This document shows, piece by piece, positions 57,740 through 64,000 of a stretch of DNA of 64,000 bases. The position numbers were made by a program, and so were the translations under genes. Source of the stretch: a bacterium UBP14_UBA6098 (GTDB taxonomy: Bacteria > UBP14 > UBA6098); the NCBI GenBank assembly GCA_002428525.1, contig DIWU01000024.1, forward strand, positions 1 to 64,000, written 5' to 3'. Positions within the stretch are counted from its first letter, which is position 1. Each line of letters opens with the position of its first letter. The notes below the pieces were generated by a model, which saw only the letters and a list, made by a program, of their open reading frames with translations, did not search any database and was not told the DNA's origin.

Positions 57740-59134
57740 ATGAAGATTACCTTTTACGGCGGCGCGCGCGAGGTGACCGGCTCGAAGCACTTAATCGAGG
57801 CCGACGGCAAAAGATTACTGCTCGACTGCGGCCTCTTTCAGGGCCACCGCGACGAAGCCAACGAGAAAAACCGCCACCTGCCCTTCGACCCGGCGACCCT
57901 CGACGCGGTCATCCTCGGGCACGCGCATATCGACCACTCGGGCAACCTGCCGAGCCTCGTCAAAAACGGCTTTCAGGGGCCGATCTACTCGACCAAGCCG
58001 ACGGACGACCTTTGCCAGTATATGCTTGCGGACTCGGCCTATTTGCAAGAGCGCGATGTCGAATTCGTCAATAGGAAGCGCGAAAAGGCCGGCCTTCCGC
58101 CGATCGAGCCGATCTACACCTTGAGCGACGCACTCGAGGCGGTGCATCAATTTGTCCCGCGCGCCTATAGTCATTGGTTCGCGGTCACACCGAGTATCAA
58201 GGCGATCTTCCGCGACGCGGGGCATATCTTGGGAAGCGCTATAGTCGAGCTCGCGATAGGCGGCCCAACTAATTGCCACAGAATAGCTTACGTCGTCGAT
58301 CTCGGCCGAAAAAACCTCCCCCTTCTGAAAGACCCGGAGCAGGTGAAGGCCGCCGACACGCTGATTATCGAATCGACCTACGGCAACCGCCTTCACGAGC
58401 CGATCGAGAACGCCAAGGCCGAGCTTGCCGAGGTGGTCAATGAGACTATCCGGCGCGGCGGAAAACTGCTTATACCCAGCTTCGCTATGGAACGGACGCA
58501 GGAGATTATTTACTTTTTGCACGAATTGCACCTTGAAAACCGTATCCCGAATATCCCGATAATCATCGACTCGCCGCTGGCGATCAATGTAACGCAGGTC
58601 TTCCGGCGCAACCTGTCCTTTCTCGACAAAGCGGCTCAGGAGCTTATCGCCGAGCGCGAGGACCCCTTCGGCTTCGGCAAGGTTCGCTATACCCGCCTCG
58701 TCGAGGACTCGAAAAAGCTTAACAACGACCCAAGACCTATGATAATCATTTCGGCCAGCGGGATGTGTGAGGCCGGGCGGATTTTACATCACCTCAGAAA
58801 CAATATCGGAGACAAGCGGAACACTATCCTCGCGGTGGGCTATATGGCCGAAAACACCCTTGGCAGAAAGATTATAGACCATATAAACCCCGTGAAGATA
58901 TTCGGGGAAGAGCATCAGGTTCGAGCGCAGGTCAAGGTTCTGAACAGCTTCAGCGCCCACGCCGACAAGGACGATCTTGTCAAGTATGTCAAGAGATGTG
59001 GTAAGCGGCTGAAGCGGGTGTTCATCGTTCATGGCGAGGAACAGCAATCGCTCGAATTCCAGACCGCTTTAAAGGAGGCACGGCCGGAACTTGAAGCGAT
59101 CGTCCCGCGCCTTGGGGAATCTTTCGAGCTATAG
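57740..59134 (+). CDS. Beta-CASP metallo-beta-lactamase nuclease (CPSF/RNase J-like)
   Basis: A 464-residue soluble nuclease. The metallo-beta-lactamase core has His61-x-His63-x-Asp65-His66 (GHAHIDHSG), Asp in STYGNR (SGxxAH-type region) and the beta-CASP motifs ISASGMCEAGRILHHL and FSAHADKDDLV. It lies in the CPSF73/YsaH-like bacterial family thought to process RNA. It is cytoplasmic, so it is only transcriptionally associated with the peptidase genes (6 nt downstream). It overlaps the convergent Omp85 gene by six bases. Confidence 0.9.
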   Translation: MKITFYGGAREVTGSKHLIEADGKRLLLDCGLFQGHRDEANEKNRHLPFDPATLDAVILGHAHIDHSGNLPSLVKNGFQGPIYSTKPTDDLCQYMLADSAYLQERDVEFVNRKREKAGLPPIEPIYTLSDALEAVHQFVPRAYSHWFAVTPSIKAIFRDAGHILGSAIVELAIGGPTNCHRIAYVVDLGRKNLPLLKDPEQVKAADTLIIESTYGNRLHEPIENAKAELAEVVNETIRRGGKLLIPSFAMERTQEIIYFLHELHLENRIPNIPIIIDSPLAINVTQVFRRNLSFLDKAAQELIAEREDPFGFGKVRYTRLVEDSKKLNNDPRPMIIISASGMCEAGRILHHLRNNIGDKRNTILAVGYMAENTLGRKIIDHINPVKIFGEEHQVRAQVKVLNSFSAHADKDDLVKYVKRCGKRLKRVFIVHGEEQQSLEFQTALKEARPELEAIVPRLGESFEL

Positions 59135-60781
59135 CTCCGAGCGCAGACCGACATGAATCAGGCCATCGGTCGGCGGCTCGCCCCCGGCGACACCGTAAGC
59201 GACAGTCCACCTGCCAATAGCGGTCGAGAGCCGCAGACCGAGGCCGTAGCCGATCTTAGCCGAAACTCCCTCGTTATAGGAAAATATTGCGCCGGCGTCG
59301 AAGAAGCCGAAGATATGCGCATCTCCGCCGATCATCGCGCGAAGCTCGCTGTTCGACCAAAAGAGATGCGGGGCGGAGAATTGCTCCTCGCGATAGCCTC
59401 GAAGGCTTCCCCATCCGCCGAGCAAAAAAAGGTCGGGCAGGGGCAACTCGCCCTTCGATAGAGCGCTTCGGCCCTCGATGCGCTCGAATGCGACGAAACT
59501 CCTTCCGACCACGCGAGCGATCGCGAGGCCGCCCTCCAAACGAACCGCGAACTCACTCTCCGCGAGATCGGCCATCATTGCAGACGGCCCGGAGCGCTCG
59601 ATCATCGTCGGCGAGGCCTTTATTACGACGTCCATACCCTCGGAGGAGTTGATCCGCGGCCAAAGGCCTTCATGTAAAAGCGAAAGGTCGAGCCGCCACT
59701 CGGAGGATTTTGCGAATCGGCTCTCCCCTGCGGAATCCGGCAGAATCGTGCGGTATGATGCCCCGCCGGCAAGGGTTAGCGCGAACGAGACGGGATAGCG
59801 GTATTCGAGCGAAAGCGTTCTTTGAGTGTAGAAATCGCCTTTATAATAGAATTCCGCGGTTGTATTTAGCGCGCCGAAACCGCCGAATAAAAAGGGTTCC
59901 ACGAAGTTTGCGTTGAATCGGAGATACTCGTCCGAGGTTTGGCTCCAGAAAACCGCCAAGCGGCGGCCGGTGCCCCATATATTATCGATAGTCCCTTCGA
60001 TCTGGCCGGACAAGCCCTTGTTCGAACCGCGCGGGGCATAGCCGAGGACGCCGTTCGCGAGGATGCTTCTGCCCTCGGCGAGACCGAGCCTCAGAACCCA
60101 CTCGCCGTTGTCGTCGAGCAGTAGCTCCGGCTCGCCGGAGATTCTCACAAAACCGAGCTTATCGACTCTCTTTAGGCCGGCCTCGACGCGCCTTCGGGAA
60201 TAAGTCTCCGGCGTTCGAATCAGCATCGTTCGGCGGATCACGTTCTCTTTTGTTTTCGCGCCTGCGGGAATTATCACCGCGCCAATCGCGACAGAGTCGC
60301 CGCGGGCGACCGAGATCGATATTGCGACGGGGATTTCGCCATTCGAGGGCGAACCGATCTCCAGCGACTCGATCGAGGCCTCGGCGAAGGGAAAGCCCCT
60401 ATTTTCGAGCTCGGTCACGATGCTGTTCATATCGGTTGAAAGGTTTCTGCGGCGAAAGGGTCTTCCGACCTCGAGGATCAGCCGGGGCGGTTCGCCGGGG
60501 AAGCCCTTGATATTATAGGAGTTTATCGTCGCTCGAGGGCCGGGTTCGATCGCGACCTTGAGGTAATTTCGAGCGGAATCGACCGAGACCGCGACCTCGG
60601 TGAAAAGGTAGCCTTCGTCGTAGTAGAGCGATTTGACAGCGTTTTGTGCATTCGCGGGACCGGCCTCGAGGACAGCCTCGCGAACCGGCTTTTCGCCCAA
60701 TCGTCCCGCGCCGGTCACCTCGACCTGAAGCGCCGACAACTCAGCGATCAAAGCGAGAATCGGTAAAAACTTTCTTGCCAT
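59129..60781 (-). CDS. Omp85/BamA-TamA family outer membrane protein
   Basis: A 550-residue protein with a signal peptide, two or three POTRA-like repeats (about 20-200, including NSYNIKGFPGEPPRLILEVGRPFRR) and a C-terminal 16-strand barrel of the bacterial surface antigen family. The conserved L-G-G-x-G-S-L-R-G-Y motif is present (LGGWGSLRGYREEQF, about residue 449). It is shorter than BamA (usually five POTRA, about 800 residues), so a TamA-like or accessory role is more likely. It starts 8 nt after a terminator on the minus strand. Confidence 0.87.
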   Translation of the reverse strand: MARKFLPILALIAELSALQVEVTGAGRLGEKPVREAVLEAGPANAQNAVKSLYYDEGYLFTEVAVSVDSARNYLKVAIEPGPRATINSYNIKGFPGEPPRLILEVGRPFRRRNLSTDMNSIVTELENRGFPFAEASIESLEIGSPSNGEIPVAISISVARGDSVAIGAVIIPAGAKTKENVIRRTMLIRTPETYSRRRVEAGLKRVDKLGFVRISGEPELLLDDNGEWVLRLGLAEGRSILANGVLGYAPRGSNKGLSGQIEGTIDNIWGTGRRLAVFWSQTSDEYLRFNANFVEPFLFGGFGALNTTAEFYYKGDFYTQRTLSLEYRYPVSFALTLAGGASYRTILPDSAGESRFAKSSEWRLDLSLLHEGLWPRINSSEGMDVVIKASPTMIERSGPSAMMADLAESEFAVRLEGGLAIARVVGRSFVAFERIEGRSALSKGELPLPDLFLLGGWGSLRGYREEQFSAPHLFWSNSELRAMIGGDAHIFGFFDAGAIFSYNEGVSAKIGYGLGLRLSTAIGRWTVAYGVAGGEPPTDGLIHVGLRSEL

Positions 60782-60788
60782 AATGAAA

Positions 60789-60812
60789 ACGCCCTCGATG
60801 ATTCGAGGGCGT
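60789..60812 (-). terminator. Intrinsic terminator between the sorting-domain protein and the Omp85 gene
   Basis: On the minus strand ACGCCCTCGA, a four-base loop and TCGAGGGCGT form a perfect 10-bp stem followed by TTTTC. It lies between the stop at 60829 and the ATG at 60781 and ends the upstream transcript. Confidence 0.8.
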
Positions 60813-60828
60813 TTAATGATCCTCTCGA

Positions 60829-63800
60829 TTACTTAACCAGCAACATCTTGCGCTGAAGCGTTTTGCCGTCGGCTTTCAACACGACGAAATAGACACCGCT
60901 GGAAACCTCTCTGTCGGAGTCGTCGCGGCCGTCCCAGATTTGGCGGTGCGCACCGGCTTCCACCTCGTCGGCGATAAGGCGGTTGACCTTGCGGCCGGTC
61001 ATATCGAAGATCTCGAGGTCAACCCTCATCTTCGAGGGCAGGTCGAAGGCGATAGTCGTCGTGGCGTTGAAGGGGTTCGGCGTGTTGCCGTGAAGGGCAA
61101 CGCCGGTCGGCAGGGCGCGCGAGAATAACACCTTGAAGGCATGCGAGCCGATACTAAGCTGAACTTGATTAACCGAGTTCATGTCGTAGCTAATGCCGTC
61201 GATCTCGATCTCGGCAACGCCCTGTCCGCGGAGGTTCCAAACCAGCGCTTGCGCCTTGGAAAGATCGATCCTTCCAGTCCATTCGGCCTCGGTTCCGGCA
61301 AGCCTGCTTTCCATAAGCGGCAGTTCGCCGTCGATGAAGATTCGGTTGCGCGAACCGGGTGCCGGCGGAGGCATCGGGAATTCCACCGCGGCTTGGCCTA
61401 TCGAGACCGCCACGTGTTGGCTTCTATCATCCGAAAGATGCATCTCGCCGAAAATGAATGGCTCGTAGGCCTCGGCCGGGATCTCCTTCGGGAGGTAAAT
61501 GCTTGTCACTCTTATACTTGCAGGGAAACGGCAGTAAATCCATTGCCCAAGCCCCGGCGTGAAGCTCGCGGTCGAGGCGTAGGAGGGGATACTCGCGCCA
61601 GCATCCCAATTGTAGAATGTCCCGGGGACGAAGGCGTCACTCGGGGAAACCGCTTGATCGGAGAGATAGGTCCTGTGCGCGGGGCTTCCCAAAAGAAGCC
61701 ATCCGGTCGAAAGGTCGCGGGAATAGGTGTAAACGACATTACCCGAGCGGGTGTAGCTCGTGTCGATATTCGAAAGCACCCAATAACCGTGGCCGACCCC
61801 GATACTCGTCACCGGCTCGTAATTCGCGGTCAGCGGGTTCCAGCTCCAAGCCTCGCCCAACGCCGTCGGGAAGAGCGACGAAACGCTCATCGAACCGACT
61901 GTTATCGGCGGGCTGATCAGGTTCCATCCGCGCTTTAAGTCGATATTCCATATGAAGTTGCCCGGCGTGCCGTCGTAAGTGATGACAACCGGCGTCTCGC
62001 TCGAGACGACATAGGTGCTCTCGACGCTCATATCCACAACACCGTCGATCATCACCCCGGGCCACATCTGTAGGGGATCCCACTCGATCGTGCCGTCCAC
62101 CTCGAACCAAAGATGCCACTCGACCGCTCTGCCGGTCTGGCGGATATCCGTTCCGAGGAACTTCCAGTCGCCGCTGAGGAACCAAGCGTCATAGAGGTCG
62201 CTGTGCGGCGGTGTGTTAAGGACATCGACGCCGAAGTCGTAATCGTCTGTGGCCGCGTCGAGTATTCCGAACCTTACCGAATCCTGTTGAACATCCTCGA
62301 CGAGATAGCGAACCATGCCATACCAGAAATAGCGCAGGTTCTCGCCGACGATAACGACGCCGTTGCCGGAGACAGGAATCGGGAGCTCGTCGAAGCCATA
62401 GTTAATGAGAAGTTCCTCGATCTGAACCCTCGAACTACGCCCGGGAAGGATATCGCTTTGGACTGCATAGCGAATCTTGATCAACTCGCCGGCTGAGGGT
62501 AGCGGCGCGGGGCCGTAAAGGCGAACCAGAACGCGGTCGTTGAAGACATTGCGAACAACGAGCGACCAATCGTCGGGAAGCGAGATTCCCCTTCTAACCT
62601 CGAGGGGGATGAGGAATTCGCTGTTAGTTTGCACTGTGAAATCGAGTTGCTCGATCTCGTTGCCGTAAAGCTCGCCGATATATATCGGTATCTCGACGAA
62701 GCCGCCGGGCTCGATATTTGTGCTGGCCGGCGGGAATACGCTGAGATAATGGCTCGGGACGCGGGGTGTGACATTAAGCTCGACCGGCAATTCGTGTGTC
62801 GGAATAACCGGGTCGTTCGAGCTGAAGGCAATTGTCGTTGTGTAGAGACCAACGGGCATTATCCCCGAGATGAAGCGCGCATCGATCTCGAGCGTTGTCC
62901 CGGGCGGAACGGTTCCGCGATCGGGTGTGATCTCGAGCCACGGCGCGGATTCGGCGAGTTCCCAAATAATCGTGCCGTCGCCGCTGTTATTCAGCCTGAT
63001 TGCTCTGCTTGTTGACCATCCGGTTTCGAGATCGACGGTAAGGATCGGCGGGGAGATGAGAAGCGAGGGCAAACCTCCGGGGGAACCGAGCACGAGATGC
63101 CCGAGTTGCACCGGATCGGCCGTGTTAGCGCCCGAGGGCCAATTCAGCAATGTATCGCCGAAGGTGTTGATGACTTGGAAGCCCACGCCGACGGTGTCTG
63201 ACGGCAGTGCGAAGAACTCCGCAAGAACCGTCATATCGACAACCAACTCGGTGTTGAAACCGACGCCGCCGTTGTCGAGCCACTCCGCGGAAGCCCCTGT
63301 CGCGACGACGCGCGGCTCCGGCCCACCGATTTCGAGTGGATTAAAATAGACGATCGCAGGAGTTCCGGGATTGTATTGGATTTCATAATAGCCCTCGGTC
63401 GAGCTGTCGTCGTCCCATGTGTCGCTGTTGTCGTCGTCGAAGAAGAACCTGAACGACCAACCCGGCTCGAGCGAGAGGGTCGAGTTCATAAGGCCGACAT
63501 ATAGCGAGGAACCGCTGTTTGCGAATTTCATCATGAAATCGCCGAAGATAGCGACCTGTGTTGCGTCGAACCAAACCGGTTCATTGAGATCGCCGTCGAT
63601 AACCGGCGGCCTCTCGATAGTGTAGTTGCTATACAGCCAATTGCTGGCCAGCGAGGCGCCTCCGTCGATATTCGAGAAGGCGCTGTTGAAATCCGGGGTG
63701 CGATAGACGGCCTGAACCTTGTAGAAATAGAGGTGCCCCGGCGTCACGCTGTTGTCGCAGTAGCTATTGAAGACGATCGAATCCGCGATGACGCTGTAGC

Positions 63801-64000
63801 CGATGTCGAAATAATCGCTACGCCAAAGCTTGTAATGGGAAAGGTGAACCGGAAGCGCGGTTCTCACTGCGGGCGGCGCTTCCCAAACAACCGGCACGCA
63901 GTCGCGGAAGCCGTCCCATGCGCGAAGGTTCTGCGGTGCAAAGATGATATGGCTATATTTTAGAACGACGAGATTGAACTCCTGAATAGTTGTGTCGGCG
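60829..64000 (-). CDS. Large secreted multidomain protein, 5' end beyond the window
   Basis: The frame is open through the window end, so the N-terminus is missing; more than 1050 residues are visible. In order: a fibronectin III-like domain (HYKLWRSDYFDIGY, YFYKVQAVY), a CBM9-like sugar-binding region (IDGDLNEPVWFDATQVAIFG), a BACON/Ig-like domain (WLEITPDRGTVPPGTT, LYTTTIAFSSNDP), a cohesin-like domain (TNIEPGGFVEIPIYIGELYG...), a conserved GWNLISPPITVG block, and a C-terminal FlgD-like/type IX sorting domain with NTPNPFNATTTIAFDLP and SSGVYFVVLKADG. It is probably a surface or secreted protein. The role (carbohydrate binding or adhesion) is inferred from the domains. A terminator follows. 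Confidence 0.85.
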   Translation of the reverse strand, partial: ADTTIQEFNLVVLKYSHIIFAPQNLRAWDGFRDCVPVVWEAPPAVRTALPVHLSHYKLWRSDYFDIGYSVIADSIVFNSYCDNSVTPGHLYFYKVQAVYRTPDFNSAFSNIDGGASLASNWLYSNYTIERPPVIDGDLNEPVWFDATQVAIFGDFMMKFANSGSSLYVGLMNSTLSLEPGWSFRFFFDDDNSDTWDDDSSTEGYYEIQYNPGTPAIVYFNPLEIGGPEPRVVATGASAEWLDNGGVGFNTELVVDMTVLAEFFALPSDTVGVGFQVINTFGDTLLNWPSGANTADPVQLGHLVLGSPGGLPSLLISPPILTVDLETGWSTSRAIRLNNSGDGTIIWELAESAPWLEITPDRGTVPPGTTLEIDARFISGIMPVGLYTTTIAFSSNDPVIPTHELPVELNVTPRVPSHYLSVFPPASTNIEPGGFVEIPIYIGELYGNEIEQLDFTVQTNSEFLIPLEVRRGISLPDDWSLVVRNVFNDRVLVRLYGPAPLPSAGELIKIRYAVQSDILPGRSSRVQIEELLINYGFDELPIPVSGNGVVIVGENLRYFWYGMVRYLVEDVQQDSVRFGILDAATDDYDFGVDVLNTPPHSDLYDAWFLSGDWKFLGTDIRQTGRAVEWHLWFEVDGTIEWDPLQMWPGVMIDGVVDMSVESTYVVSSETPVVITYDGTPGNFIWNIDLKRGWNLISPPITVGSMSVSSLFPTALGEAWSWNPLTANYEPVTSIGVGHGYWVLSNIDTSYTRSGNVVYTYSRDLSTGWLLLGSPAHRTYLSDQAVSPSDAFVPGTFYNWDAGASIPSYASTASFTPGLGQWIYCRFPASIRVTSIYLPKEIPAEAYEPFIFGEMHLSDDRSQHVAVSIGQAAVEFPMPPPAPGSRNRIFIDGELPLMESRLAGTEAEWTGRIDLSKAQALVWNLRGQGVAEIEIDGISYDMNSVNQVQLSIGSHAFKVLFSRALPTGVALHGNTPNPFNATTTIAFDLPSKMRVDLEIFDMTGRKVNRLIADEVEAGAHRQIWDGRDDSDREVSSGVYFVVLKADGKTLQRKMLLVK

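Overview
The window looks like a chromosomal segment of an uncultured member of the FCB (Fibrobacteres-Chlorobi-Bacteroidetes) side of the bacterial tree. The evidence is a Gram-negative envelope (FadL-like, porin-like and Omp85 barrels, many lipoproteins), secreted proteins ending in a FlgD-like/type IX sorting domain with an N-P-F-N-A motif, and typical bacterial housekeeping genes. I cannot name the phylum. Coding density is high, Shine-Dalgarno sites (GGAGG) are common, and TTG/GTG starts are frequent. A subset of genes appears to be transcribed leaderless.

Layout. 1-383: repeat-rich non-coding DNA. 384-3775 (minus): four envelope proteins. 3902-11451 (minus): a complete phosphate regulon, pstC-pstA-pstB-phoU-phoB-phoR, then a porin and pstS. 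Both promoters carry 11-bp phased CTTAAC repeats (Pho boxes). 11652-11771: beheaded ion-channel gene abutting pbpC. 11772-21224 (minus): pbpC, alpha-2-macroglobulin, a GH3 lipoprotein and a type IV pilin-like protein. 21401-26627 (plus): LeuC-like hydro-lyase, PrsW protease, PfkB sugar kinase, two CNNM/CorC proteins. 26638-26779: MITE-like palindromic element. 27439-28584: dxr.

28870-29980 is the most unusual part: about 1.1 kb with no credible protein gene, bracketed by a promoter and a strong intrinsic terminator. It is packed with perfect GNRA- and UUCG-capped hairpins and nested long-range pairings. I read it as a large ornate non-coding RNA that I cannot assign to a family.

30169-38606: thermonuclease lipoprotein, deoC, rlmH, then the classical rpmH-rnpA-yidD-yidC-mnmE block on minus (rpmH is short and easily missed). 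Next come a DUF3788 gene, a disrupted GNAT gene, a HicA toxin remnant directly after the pyrG stop, and pyrG. 38864-44092 (plus): a BaiN/HI0933-type flavoprotein, a repeat-filled intergenic region, and an oxygen/NO-detoxification operon (flavodiiron protein, MIF-like protein, high-molecular-weight rubredoxin with an internal start for free rubredoxin), then a TIGR02757 protein. 44089-49821 (minus): PHP phosphoesterase, stand-alone cyclodeaminase, zinc ribbon protein, fused FtcD with a C2H2-like finger, DUF58 protein and MoxR ATPase. 49965-53507 (plus): truA, DUF192 lipoprotein, a three-gene HcnA/HcnB-like iron-sulfur flavoprotein set lacking its oxidase subunit, and a small membrane protein. 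53680-59134 (plus): secreted subtilase, secreted M14 carboxypeptidase, beta-CASP nuclease. 59129-64000 (minus): an Omp85 protein and a large multidomain secreted protein cut by the window end.

Functionally the window joins phosphate starvation uptake, periplasmic cell-wall repair and protease defence, oxygen/NO detoxification, one-carbon/histidine metabolism, extracellular proteolysis and core RNA/translation functions. No tRNA, rRNA, CRISPR array, prophage or insertion sequence transposase was found.
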